Below are positions 1-8,517 of a stretch of DNA of 64,000 nt, piece by piece. A program made the translations under genes and the position numbers. This DNA is from G963556115 sp963666605 (GTDB lineage: Bacteria > Planctomycetota > SZUA-567): the NCBI GenBank assembly GCA_965140405.1, contig OZ223208.1, positions 3,224,001-3,288,000 of the forward strand, in the 5' to 3' direction. Under the pieces are notes generated by a model that saw only the letters and a list, made by a program, of their open reading frames with translations, ran no database searches and had not been told where the DNA came from. The stretch's first letter is position 1. Each line of letters starts with the position of its first letter.

Positions 1-1034
1 TGTGATGCCCCTGGTATAGGTTCAACGTTGATAATATCCCCCGGAGATAATTCTACCCTTTCATGAAGTAGAATAGTTATCTGCTCGCCACAGCACTTCG
101 CTAGTACAACAATCTCAGAGCCTGTATCCTCAGTAATTGTCACTTCCGCCTTGACCCCAGAATCTTTTGAAAGTTGTAAATGCTCTGGACGGATTCCATA
201 AAGTACTTTTGAATACGGCGATAAGTTATCTCCATCCTTTATAGGTAGCTTCGATCCATTACCTGTAATGAAGAATGCCTTTCCAGCTTCTTTAACCAGA
301 TCCCCTTCAACAAAATTCATAGCGGGTGAGCCAATGAAGTTAGCGACAAACTGGTTACAAGGATAATCAAATAATTCGCGTGGACTTCCAACCTGCTCCA
401 CCTCTCCCTTATTCATCACAACAATCCGATCTGCAAGGGTCATCGCTTCTATCTGATCGTGAGTGACATACACAGTTGTAATACCAAGTCTCCGATGCAA
501 TTGCTTTATCTCTCCGCGCATCTGTACACGCAATTTTGCGTCAAGATTTGAAAGCGGTTCATCAAAGAGAAAAACCTGTGGTTTTCTAACAATAGCCCGC
601 CCCATTGCAACCCGCTGACGCTGTCCACCAGATAACTGTTTCGGATACCGCTGCAATAACGGGGTAAGCCCGAGAATATCTGCTGCTTCCTGCACCGCAC
701 ATTTTATCTTTTCCTTATCCATCTTCTTCAGCTTCATGGCAAATCCCATATTATCCGCTACTGTCATATGTGGATATAGTGCATAACCTTGGAACACCAT
801 AGCAATATCACGATCTTTAGGCTGAACATTATTTACTACCCGATTATTGATAGAGATATCACCATATGAAATATCTTCCAGACCGGAGATCATCCTTAGT
901 AGAGTCGACTTCCCACACCCTGATGGACCAACTAGGGTAATAAACTCTCCGTCATTAATGTCTAGAGAAATTCCTTTTATAACTTCAACCTGTCCATACG
1001 CTTTGTATACATCTTTTATTACAACCGAACCCAT
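1..1034 (-). CDS. Sugar ABC transporter ATP-binding protein (MsmK/UgpC type), C-terminus cut by window edge
   Basis: Cytoplasmic ATPase that would power the CUT1 sugar importer encoded next to it. The frame is open from an ATG at 1034 to the window edge, giving about 344 residues; only the very C-terminus is missing. It shows Walker A (GPSGCGKST, residues ~37-45), the ABC signature LSGGQRQRVAMGRA (~132-145), Walker B with FDEP (~157) and a C-terminal regulatory/TOBE-type stretch containing GIRPEHLQL, as in MalK/UgpC/MsmK. The start has a GGAGG ribosome-binding site 8 bases upstream. It is the last visible gene of the glycan-uptake operon, 68 bp after the GH127 gene. ATPases of this type often serve several importers, but its place in the operon suggests a dedicated role here. 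Confidence 0.92.
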   Translation of the reverse strand, partial: MGSVVIKDVYKAYGQVEVIKGISLDINDGEFITLVGPSGCGKSTLLRMISGLEDISYGDISINNRVVNNVQPKDRDIAMVFQGYALYPHMTVADNMGFAMKLKKMDKEKIKCAVQEAADILGLTPLLQRYPKQLSGGQRQRVAMGRAIVRKPQVFLFDEPLSNLDAKLRVQMRGEIKQLHRRLGITTVYVTHDQIEAMTLADRIVVMNKGEVEQVGSPRELFDYPCNQFVANFIGSPAMNFVEGDLVKEAGKAFFITGNGSKLPIKDGDNLSPYSKVLYGIRPEHLQLSKDSGVKAEVTITEDTGSEIVVLAKCCGEQITILLHERVELSPGDIINVEPIPGAS

Positions 1035-1102
1035 GACTAAAACCTCCAGTATAACTAAATATTTTGCGGTAAAACTATTCAAGCACCAGAATTAAAACAT
1101 CA

Positions 1103-3034
1103 CTACTGCTCACACGAATTGTAAATCGGCAACCATACCAGCATCTCTCCGGGATCCCGATTATCCCACAAATAATATGGAATCGCCGTAATATCCATAT
1201 CGCACCACTCAGCTGGTTTCTCTCTATATAGCTCAATTCCCCAGTCATCTACCATTTTAGCTCTGGCCTTTCCGGTTATTACTGTTGCTCCCCCGAAAAT
1301 ATCAGAACGAAACTCACTTTTGAATTCAGCCTTGGCATCAATATATATCCTATTCAACGGCATCTTATTATCAACCTCTTCTAAACAATAAACCAGAGGT
1401 CCTCTAGCCAATGCCATTCTATTCACATTCTGTTTGATACTTGGATGAGGATATAATTTACGCACAGTCATTGGAATATTCAAATCCAGAGTATCACCAT
1501 TCCTCCAGACTCTCTTAAGAATAAGATAACCTTTTACAGAGTTTCCTGCAATATTAATATCTTCGCCGTTGAGCTTCGCTGTAGCGCCTATAGACCACTC
1601 TGGGATACGCACTGCCATAGTAAACTCACCTGCACCGCTATTATCTATATTGATTCGTACTGCTCCATCCCATGGATAATTGGTCTCCTGCTTTATTGCT
1701 ACCTTTCCACCGGAAACTTCAAATGAACCCGTACTCTGACAGTATAAATTGACTGCAATAGCCTCATCCGCACAGCTATATATATAAGTCCCGATAGAAG
1801 CAACCAATCGTGAAATATTTGGAGGACAACAAGGACAGCGATGCCATTCCCAGCGGTTATGTGTTCCATTACTTTCGAGGGGATTTTCGTAAAAGAAGCG
1901 TGAACCATCCTGAGACAAGCCAGATAAAGCGCCATTATAAATAGCCTGCTCCATAACATCAGCATATCTGACATCCGGGCCAAATCCCAACATACGGTGC
2001 GACCAAAAAGCAAGACCAATAGTAGCACATGTTTCAGCATAAGCTGTAGCATTAGGGAAGTCATAGTCTTCGGTAAAGCCTTCATTATCTTTTGACGGTC
2101 CCATTCCTCCGGTGATATACAGACGTTTTGAGACTAGGTCATCCCAGAGTTTATCCAGAGCCTCCCGTAAACTCTCATCACCTGTCTCCATCGCAACATC
2201 TGCCATGCCGCAATAAAGATACATCGCCCGAACCGCATGCCCGACTACCTTGTCCTGCTCACGCACCGGCAGGTGTGACTGATCATATTCATGCGTCTTG
2301 CTAGGATTGAGATTTTCCTTCTCACCACGCGCCTCTGCTTCCAAATCAAAATAATTCGGTTTCTTCCCACGCTCATTGATAAAATACTCCACAAGGTTTA
2401 GCCAGCGCTTCTCATTGGTCAACCGGTAAAGCTTCACCAGTGCCAGCGATAATACTTCATGCCCGGGATATCCGTGGATTTTACCTTCATCTGCCCCAAA
2501 TGTTGCTTCAACCAGAGTCAGAAGTTTCTCCATTATCTCAAGAAATTCACGTTTTCCTGTCGCCTGATAATATGCCACCGCCCCTTCAAGAAGATGCCCT
2601 GCATTATACAACTCATGACAATCGCGAAGATTTGTCCAGCGCTTTCCCGGCTGCATACGTATATACCAACTGTCCATATACCCATCAGGCTGTTGTAGTT
2701 TTTGCAATAATGAGATAAGGTCATCAGCTTTTTTTTCTATCTCAGAATCCCGTTTATCAGCGAGAAGATAGGAAAAAGTCTCAAGAATCTTTCCGACGTC
2801 AGAATCCCAGAACATCTGCATGGTTACACCACCAGCACCCAAAGGGATACGAATTTCAGGAACAGGAAGATCAACATCAATCTGCTCCAGAGTTCCAGCA
2901 GCGATACAACGCTCATATAAGACAACAGAACTTTTTTCCCGTACCGCCTGTACGATCGGCTGCCAAAAACCTTCTACTCTTACTTCAGGAAGGCTAGGCG
3001 GACGAAATTGCTGTATAGGTTGGAAACTTGGCAT
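1103..3034 (-). CDS. Glycoside hydrolase family 127 (beta-L-arabinofuranosidase, DUF1680)
   Basis: Predicted to release L-arabinofuranose from arabinofuranosides. At 643 aa it has the usual length for GH127. It keeps the family's zinc/cysteine active site: a Glu-Thr-Cys (E334, C336) and an RCPCCPPN stretch (C400, C402, C403), which correspond to the Zn-bound cysteines and cysteine nucleophile known from Bifidobacterium HypBA1. A likely acid/base glutamate (E318 or E322) lies before DYDFPN. No signal peptide is seen, so it probably acts in the cytoplasm on imported oligosaccharide. An RBS (GAGAGGA) precedes the ATG. It lies between the permease genes and the ATPase gene, which ties the transporter to arabinofuranoside substrates. 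Exact substrate is inferred; GH146-like activity cannot be excluded. Confidence 0.9.
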   Translation of the reverse strand: MPSFQPIQQFRPPSLPEVRVEGFWQPIVQAVREKSSVVLYERCIAAGTLEQIDVDLPVPEIRIPLGAGGVTMQMFWDSDVGKILETFSYLLADKRDSEIEKKADDLISLLQKLQQPDGYMDSWYIRMQPGKRWTNLRDCHELYNAGHLLEGAVAYYQATGKREFLEIMEKLLTLVEATFGADEGKIHGYPGHEVLSLALVKLYRLTNEKRWLNLVEYFINERGKKPNYFDLEAEARGEKENLNPSKTHEYDQSHLPVREQDKVVGHAVRAMYLYCGMADVAMETGDESLREALDKLWDDLVSKRLYITGGMGPSKDNEGFTEDYDFPNATAYAETCATIGLAFWSHRMLGFGPDVRYADVMEQAIYNGALSGLSQDGSRFFYENPLESNGTHNRWEWHRCPCCPPNISRLVASIGTYIYSCADEAIAVNLYCQSTGSFEVSGGKVAIKQETNYPWDGAVRINIDNSGAGEFTMAVRIPEWSIGATAKLNGEDINIAGNSVKGYLILKRVWRNGDTLDLNIPMTVRKLYPHPSIKQNVNRMALARGPLVYCLEEVDNKMPLNRIYIDAKAEFKSEFRSDIFGGATVITGKARAKMVDDWGIELYREKPAEWCDMDITAIPYYLWDNRDPGEMLVWLPIYNSCEQ

Positions 3035-3129
3035 AATTTATCCTCTCAAATCTATTAAAATTCACACAAAAATCTCACTAATTACCGGCAGGTAATTATC
3101 AATCACTAAAAACTATTTTGAATTAACAG

Positions 3130-4005
3130 TTATTTAACTGCTCCAGAAGTGATCCCTCGAACATAATAACGCTGCAAGATCAAGAACAGAATAATACATG
3201 GAATCATCATTATTGTAACGCTGGCTTGGACAGATCCCCAATTGATACCACCGAATTTACCGTAACGTACAAAGGCGGCAATAACCGGCAAGGTCTGCTT
3301 ATCAGTGTTATTTAAAAGAATCAAGGCAGCAAGAAATTCATTCCACGCATTAAGAAATGCAAAAATGGCCACAGTTACTGTACCCGGAAGAGTAAGCTTC
3401 AACATAATCTTAGTAAAAATAGACCAAGTAGAGCAGCCATCAATCCTTGCAGCCTCCTCGATATCAACAGGGACAGAGTCGAAAGAGTTACGCATCATAA
3501 AAACTGAGAACGGCAGTTGCAAAGTTGTATAAACCAGAATCAGTCCCAGCAAAGTATTCTGTAGATTCATCTTGGTTAAAATCAAAAATAATGGTGTCAA
3601 AACAGACTGAAACGGTATCATCATAGTAAGCATAATAATTAGAAAGAAAATATTCTTTCCTCGAAAGTGAAAACGTGAAAAGCCGTATCCGGCAAGAGAA
3701 CTCAGTATAATTGTCAGGACTACTGTTCCGATTGTAACGGTTACACTGTTTATAAAGTGCTGGTACAGACCAGCTCCAAATGTATTCAATTCACGATAAG
3801 TATCTAGAGATACCCCTTGAGTTGGCCAAGGTATCAAGGGTGTCTGTACAGCTTCAGTCTTGGTTTTGAATGACGAGAGCGTGACCCAGAACATTGGGGC
3901 AAGGAACAAGACAGCTACAATAATACCGACAATAGTTATAAGGGTTCCATTAATCCGTTTTTTTAGCGGGGGTTTGTTCATTTTACGAGGTTTTTCACTA
4001 CTCAT
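3130..4005 (-). CDS. Carbohydrate ABC transporter permease, MalG type (CUT1)
   Basis: Inner-membrane permease of 291 aa with about six hydrophobic segments. The cytoplasmic EAA loop that docks on the ATPase is clear (EEAARIDGCSTWSIF, about residues 184-198). The N-terminus is a basic cytoplasmic tail followed by a first membrane helix. It is translationally coupled to the preceding permease: its ATG overlaps the upstream TGA in an ATGA arrangement at 4002-4005. The two permeases would form the heterodimeric channel, fed by the binding protein encoded upstream and driven by the MsmK-type ATPase. Confidence 0.93.
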   Translation of the reverse strand: MSSEKPRKMNKPPLKKRINGTLITIVGIIVAVLFLAPMFWVTLSSFKTKTEAVQTPLIPWPTQGVSLDTYRELNTFGAGLYQHFINSVTVTIGTVVLTIILSSLAGYGFSRFHFRGKNIFFLIIMLTMMIPFQSVLTPLFLILTKMNLQNTLLGLILVYTTLQLPFSVFMMRNSFDSVPVDIEEAARIDGCSTWSIFTKIMLKLTLPGTVTVAIFAFLNAWNEFLAALILLNNTDKQTLPVIAAFVRYGKFGGINWGSVQASVTIMMIPCIILFLILQRYYVRGITSGAVK

Positions 4006-4958
4006 TTCATTGGTTCCTTATTTCTCAGAATATAAAGCTGAGCTAATGTAAACATAATTAGAATTATCATTATTATTACTGAAATGCTGGCACCATAACC
4101 AAGCCGAAACGAAATAAATGACTTCTGATAAACTTCATACACCAAAGACATTGTCTGTTTTCGCGGACCACCAAGTGTAACAATATAAAACTGATCAAAA
4201 GCAAGGATAGATCCAGTTATTGACATAATCAATGTCAAAGCCAGAGTACGCTTCATCAAGGGCAGAGTCACCAAACGGAAGCGTTGCCACCCTGTAGCAC
4301 CGTCAATACGAGCCGCTTCATGAACCTCACCGGGAATTGCCTGAATGCCAGTAAGAAGCAACAGCATTGTAAAACCAGCCATACGCCAAACAACAATAAT
4401 AATAATGGATAAAAAGGCCAAATCGTAATCCGCAATAAACTGCACCGGCTTATCTGTTATACCTAGTCGCTGTATTACCACACTTAATAGCCCCATATCC
4501 GGATTTAGCAGCCATACCCAAAGAATACAGGCAGTTGCAAAACCAACAACAGCTGGAAGAAAATAACTTGTGCGGAAGAACCCGGTAAGACGCATCGGCT
4601 TCTCCACAAATAATGCCAGAGGAAAAGCCACTGCAAAAATAGCAATAGTAACCCAAAAGGTATATTTACCAGTAAAGATCAGGGCATTGATAAATTCTTT
4701 ATCAGAAGCCAAACGGATATAATTTCTAAAGCCAACAAATTTTGGCGTGCCCATTAGAGGCCACTTGAAGAACGACATATATATATCCATAATCAGTGGC
4801 GCTAGGAAAAACACAGTCACCATAATCAGACTCGGTGCAATGAAGACCAGTGCTATCCACTGTGATTTTTTTGGAGGATATTTAAGCTTTAACCTATTTC
4901 TTATTGCCGCAGAAGTAGCGGAGGAGTTACTATTATCGAAACTGCTTTCTCTGCTCAT
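4002..4958 (-). CDS. Carbohydrate ABC transporter permease, MalF type (CUT1)
   Basis: Inner-membrane permease, 318 aa, partner of the MalG-type protein encoded directly downstream. It has about six membrane helices and the EAA loop EAARIDGATGWQRFRLVTLP near residue 217. A Ser/Asn-rich leader precedes the first helix. Its stop codon overlaps the next start by four bases. About 390 bp separate it from the binding-protein gene upstream in the operon. That gap is common in such operons and usually reflects separate mRNA stability of the abundant binding protein. Confidence 0.93.
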   Translation of the reverse strand: MSRESSFDNSNSSATSAAIRNRLKLKYPPKKSQWIALVFIAPSLIMVTVFFLAPLIMDIYMSFFKWPLMGTPKFVGFRNYIRLASDKEFINALIFTGKYTFWVTIAIFAVAFPLALFVEKPMRLTGFFRTSYFLPAVVGFATACILWVWLLNPDMGLLSVVIQRLGITDKPVQFIADYDLAFLSIIIIVVWRMAGFTMLLLLTGIQAIPGEVHEAARIDGATGWQRFRLVTLPLMKRTLALTLIMSITGSILAFDQFYIVTLGGPRKQTMSLVYEVYQKSFISFRLGYGASISVIIMIILIMFTLAQLYILRNKEPMK

Positions 4959-5345
4959 ATTAGTACCTTTTTGTAACGATGTGAAAATTCAATTTAATTA
5001 CAGAATATCAAGTATAATCATAATCTATGGGATACCAGTAGATAATTCTCTGTTACACTGAAGCTCTACAAATTAATCCCAAAACAGCAATACATTTTAT
5101 TACCAACGTATTTTCTTATCAGAAGAACAACTTCAAAACCTTAATAACAATCAGGAGAGCAATACGAAACAGAGTCCTATCATCCTTCAAGAAGAGCAAC
5201 TCTGAGTCTTTTTTTTATAATATATTCTTAATACTTATGCTTGCGGTAATCATTCCAGACTATTTCTATTCAGACTTCCCATTTACTCCGGAGCAGAGCA
5301 CCGCAAACATGAAAATATAGTAATAATAACTTTGTTTTACAGCTA
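4959..5345. other. 387-bp intergenic stretch between binding-protein and permease genes
   Basis: AT-rich and without a supportable gene on either strand. Short hydrophobic reading frames occur on the minus strand around 5100-5200, but they lack a start with a ribosome-binding site and are interrupted. I saw no strong terminator hairpin; a short AGAG/CTCT stem followed by a T-run on the plus strand near 5195-5220 is too weak to call. It most likely acts as an operon-internal spacer that separates expression of the binding protein from that of the permeases. Confidence 0.4.
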
Positions 5346-6611
5346 TTACAGATTATCGTCAATTATAATCTGTGCATCTTCCTGCGCTTGATCTGTCAAT
5401 TCATCAATGTTCTCATCAGTGAAGAAGCCACGGTTGAGCATCTCTGTCCAAGCTCCATTGTTATTCAAGAACAGCTCACTGTATACAAGACTATATGGAG
5501 TATGACCTTGTGACAAAATATTTGCAGGCATCAGATAGCGTGGGTCACGACCAGCTAGAGCTTTTTCCGCAACATCACCTCTTACAGGAATACTACCATG
5601 CTTCACCATAAGGGTCTGACCTTCCAACGAATAGCACCACTTTAGAAAACGCTTAGCAGCGTCGATTTTTTTAGACCCCTTGAGGAAAACAATATTATCA
5701 CCACCAGCAAAAGTAGCAAAGCCACCATCTTTTCCAGGTATAGGAGTTACCCCAAAATCAACATCAGGGTGATCATTCAGCAGCACACCAATCATAAATG
5801 TACCTGCACACATGTAACCAACTTTTCCAGCGAGGAAGCCAGTAAATCTATTACCACCAGCATCGGTTGCAGCACTTTCTGGAATGCAGCCATTCTGGAA
5901 GAGCTCACGATAATAACCAATGGCTTCTCTAACAGCTTTGGTATTAAACATTGCTTTGGTTCCGTCTGCAGATAGAGAGTCACCACCCAGAGCCCAGATA
6001 AATGGGTTAAAGGTAAACGCCAGCCAACCACCACTTGCCGCACAAGTATAGAAACCATAGACGTCTTTACCAGACTTTGAAATCTTAATACACTGATCTT
6101 TCAGTTCGCCCAGAGTCTTTGCTGGCTTTTCTGGATCAAGTCCAGCCTTACGTAGCACATCTTTGTTATACATAAGGAATGAATCTTCTACCGAGAATGG
6201 CAGAGCAAAAATTCTACCATCTTTACTACCTACTTGAACATGCCCTTTTGAGAGAGAAGAAAAGAAAGGCAATGATTCAGCATAGCTTGTGAGATCTTCA
6301 AGCATATCTGCATTGATAAGCTGAGGGGTATAAATCAGATCAAGTGATACCACATCAGGTGCCTCACCAGCCATATAAGACGTAGCCAATTTCTGCATCA
6401 TTTCCTGAGCAGGGATTATTTGCAGATCTATCTGATCTCCACCTAGGTCATTATAAGCTTTAACCACTGGAACCATAAGATTCTCATTATCACTTCTTAC
6501 CCACATAGACACTGTATCTTGGGCACATACACTACTGGCAAAGACAGCAAACAAAAATCCTGCAAGAATCATGCAATGTCTGGTTAACCCAGATTTTTTT
6601 GTACTCAGCAT
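5346..6611 (-). CDS. Extracellular sugar-binding protein of the ABC importer
   Basis: Periplasmic solute-binding protein of the family-1 (MalE/UgpB-like) class, about 421 aa. I chose the ATG at 6611 because it is preceded by AGGAG at 7 bases and begins a typical signal peptide (MLSTKKSG, a hydrophobic core, then SSVCAQ|D). An upstream ATG in the same frame at 6713 has no such support. Typical features follow: a VSMWVRSDN start of the mature protein, DVVSLDLIYTPQL, a GGDNIVFLKGS segment and a C-terminal helix-rich lobe. It captures the oligosaccharide for the permeases encoded downstream. It is divergent from the AraC-type gene, which probably controls it. Confidence 0.92.
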   Translation of the reverse strand: MLSTKKSGLTRHCMILAGFLFAVFASSVCAQDTVSMWVRSDNENLMVPVVKAYNDLGGDQIDLQIIPAQEMMQKLATSYMAGEAPDVVSLDLIYTPQLINADMLEDLTSYAESLPFFSSLSKGHVQVGSKDGRIFALPFSVEDSFLMYNKDVLRKAGLDPEKPAKTLGELKDQCIKISKSGKDVYGFYTCAASGGWLAFTFNPFIWALGGDSLSADGTKAMFNTKAVREAIGYYRELFQNGCIPESAATDAGGNRFTGFLAGKVGYMCAGTFMIGVLLNDHPDVDFGVTPIPGKDGGFATFAGGDNIVFLKGSKKIDAAKRFLKWCYSLEGQTLMVKHGSIPVRGDVAEKALAGRDPRYLMPANILSQGHTPYSLVYSELFLNNNGAWTEMLNRGFFTDENIDELTDQAQEDAQIIIDDNL

Positions 6612-6647
6612 AACATTTCTCCTAAAACCATATAAAATCATAAAATT

Positions 6648-6663
6648 CTGTTGCGTGCAACAG
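6648..6663. promoter_or_regulatory. Perfect 7-bp inverted repeat upstream of the sugar-uptake operon
   Basis: CTGTTGC-GT-GCAACAG forms a 16-bp dyad 37-52 bases upstream of the binding-protein start codon, inside the divergent intergenic region. Position and symmetry suit an operator for a homodimeric regulator. AraC-type proteins usually bind direct repeats, so a second regulator (LacI-like or global) is possible. The function is inferred. Confidence 0.4.
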
Positions 6664-6746
6664 ACACACATAAACACTAAATTTCCCGTACTTTTATTTA
6701 TTATTGTAATCAATACTTATACTTTTACTTTACCACATGAATTCAC

Positions 6747-6775
6747 TTGACACAATGGCTACACATACCAATAAT
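6747..6775 (+). promoter_or_regulatory. Sigma-70-type promoter for the AraC-type regulator
   Basis: TTGACA at 6747-6752 and AATAAT at 6770-6775 are separated by 17 bases. This places a transcript start near 6782, about 44 bases before the regulator's ATG. Confidence 0.5.
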
Positions 6776-6825
6776 ATATCCAAACTGAACATCTTATAAC
6801 TATTCATACAAAAAAAGGCAATATA

Positions 6826-7680
6826 ATGCAGACAAAAACTCTTGACGGTGAATTTGAATTAATGGATTTAGATAAAGGCTGGCAACGTTTTTTTCCCATA
6901 ACCGGAACTCCATATTCCATACTTAATGAATTCGGTATTATATGTGCAGGAATGAGTTTTCACCAACCAATACTTGATATTTGCCGCCCAAATTTCAACC
7001 AGCACAGTGCATATTTCTGTGTCTCTGGGCAGTGCCATTACCTAACTCCCCTAGGCACCGGTACTGTTAACCCCGGCGAAATATGGCTGGTCCCAGCCTT
7101 ACATCCTCACAGATATTGGGTGGAAAAGAGTTGTAACTATATCTGGGTACATTTTCAGGATATTGGATATTGGCGTAATTTTACCAGAGACGGAGAGAAA
7201 AAAATCATCTCACACCGAATTAACCATTTGGAACATATTGCCAAAGCTATGCTGGAATATGCAGAATGCTGGAATGACCAGGAGGTAATGGAAGGCTGGG
7301 CAAAGATGCTGGTTATGCTTCTGAGATTAGAACTTATGGAACCCAATGACAAGCTAAGCCGTCTCAGAACAGTACTGACCAAAGCTTGGCACGAAGTACA
7401 TGTAAATCCAGCAAAACAGTGGCGCACAATCGAACTAGCCAGACTATCCCACATGTCTCTGACCCATTTCAACCGCTCTATGAATGAGGTTTACGGAACC
7501 TCTGCCCGTGGCATGCTTACACATATTCGCCTAGAAAAAGCGCTCAATCTTATGAGGAAGACCAACTTCACTCTCGACCTGATAGCCGAAAGAACTGGTT
7601 ACTCCTCAGGATTTGCACTATCAAAGGCTTTTCAGCGAGTATACGGCAACAGCCCACGACAAGTTTGCAAACTGCAATAA
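6826..7680 (+). CDS. AraC/XylS-family transcriptional regulator
   Basis: DNA-binding regulator of 284 aa. The first ~150 residues form a cupin-like ligand-binding domain (VNPGEIWLVPALHPHRYWV is typical). The last ~100 carry the two helix-turn-helix motifs of AraC proteins, including LARLSHMSLTHFNRSMNEVYG and the second-HTH hallmark AERTGYSSGFALSKAFQRVYG followed by SPRQ. It is divergent from the sugar-uptake operon with a 214-bp shared promoter region. It most likely activates that operon when an arabinofuranoside-derived inducer is present; the inducer is inferred. Confidence 0.92.
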   Translation: MQTKTLDGEFELMDLDKGWQRFFPITGTPYSILNEFGIICAGMSFHQPILDICRPNFNQHSAYFCVSGQCHYLTPLGTGTVNPGEIWLVPALHPHRYWVEKSCNYIWVHFQDIGYWRNFTRDGEKKIISHRINHLEHIAKAMLEYAECWNDQEVMEGWAKMLVMLLRLELMEPNDKLSRLRTVLTKAWHEVHVNPAKQWRTIELARLSHMSLTHFNRSMNEVYGTSARGMLTHIRLEKALNLMRKTNFTLDLIAERTGYSSGFALSKAFQRVYGNSPRQVCKLQ

Positions 7681-7756
7681 CCCCAAGCTCATAATACCTT
7701 AGTACAGTGTACTGAGCACAAAAGTAATCGGATTCAAAGAGAGCAATTTCAATATT

Positions 7757-8188
7757 TTAGCAACAACTTTTAGCTAAAATTGCTGCTTTCGCTTCTGCAC
7801 AAATAGCAACAGTCTCAATGATTGCCACATCGCTAAAGAAAATATTACTTTCCAAGACAATATTAATTGTTACATACGTCAGGTTTGACTTCTGTGGAAA
7901 CTCGCTATCGTTCGATTTTCTACCTGCCCTTCTTGCACTTCAGAGCCCAACAGTAACACTTGCATAAATCAAAAAATCCTGATGATTTCCCCTCGTATAT
8001 GCAAATGCATCCATATAAGCAATCGTAATAATTCCTGCTCTTTTACTAGTAGCAATCCCAAGACTTCTACAAAACTCACTCAAAGTCACAGTCGGATGCG
8101 AAAATTTCTTTTCGATATTCCTGATGTTATAAAGAACTTTAAAATTAACAAAGTTTCTGCTGTAGATAAGCCACTGCCCAGTAGAGCA
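7757..8188 (-). pseudogene. cbiZ: Degraded adenosylcobinamide amidohydrolase (CbiZ-like) gene
   Basis: No gene is obvious here, but the minus-strand frame ending at 7757 reads as a CbiZ core. It shows FVNFKVLYNI, a LGIATSKRAGIITIAYMDA segment, VTVGL-stop-SARRAG (where the family has a T-G-[SN]-A-RAG turn), then TYVTINIVLESNIFFSDVAI and ETVAICAEAKAAILAKS, matching the family's GTINIILL...TATEAKAAAL pattern. An in-frame TGA sits at 7940-7942. The frame ends before the expected TGTxTD motif, and the N-terminal third is absent. CbiZ salvages cobinamide by removing the aminopropanol linker. This copy looks inactive. Family assignment rests on recalled motifs and should be tested by a profile search. 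Confidence 0.6.
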
Positions 8189-8210
8189 TTAGATATGCTC
8201 CACTGGGCAG
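8174..8210. repeat. Long stem-loop (16-bp stem, one mismatch, 5-nt loop)
   Basis: Arms at 8174-8189 and 8195-8210 (CTGCCCAGTAGAGCAT and ATGCTCCACTGGGCAG) pair with a single A-C mismatch around TAGAT. Neither strand shows a T-tract after the stem, so it is not a standard intrinsic terminator. It lies at the upstream edge of the cbiZ remnant. About 300 bp from here to 8517 hold nothing else I can support. Confidence 0.55.
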
Positions 8211-8517
8211 ATTAAAAATTCATTTGAATACTCTTACTATTAGGAATAATTCATGCACGCTAAATCACGAACCATCATGATATCAATATAATTATAAAAG
8301 GAGTGACATTCCAATCTCGATCATATATAAGATCACCTAAAAGCAAAAAAATCTTGTTGAAACACATTTTAATTCAAAAAGAAGGCAGAGACATTATTTT
8401 ACTAAAACCAAATTAACCCTATAATATTCTTTTTCATTAAAAATGTATGATTATCAGCAAACATACATACGCTAAAGAAAATTTATTCAACTTGGAACAA
8501 CCCAATAATTTTAAACT

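Noticed and set aside
3080..3097. 7-bp hairpin AATTACC/GGTAATT between the permease and GH127 genes
   Set aside because: Short, AT-rich and without T-tract; insufficient to call a terminator or operator.
7982..8215. Plus-strand 77-codon open frame
   Set aside because: It runs antisense to the cbiZ remnant, has no ribosome-binding site, and its end is the long hairpin. Composition is explained by the decayed gene on the other strand.
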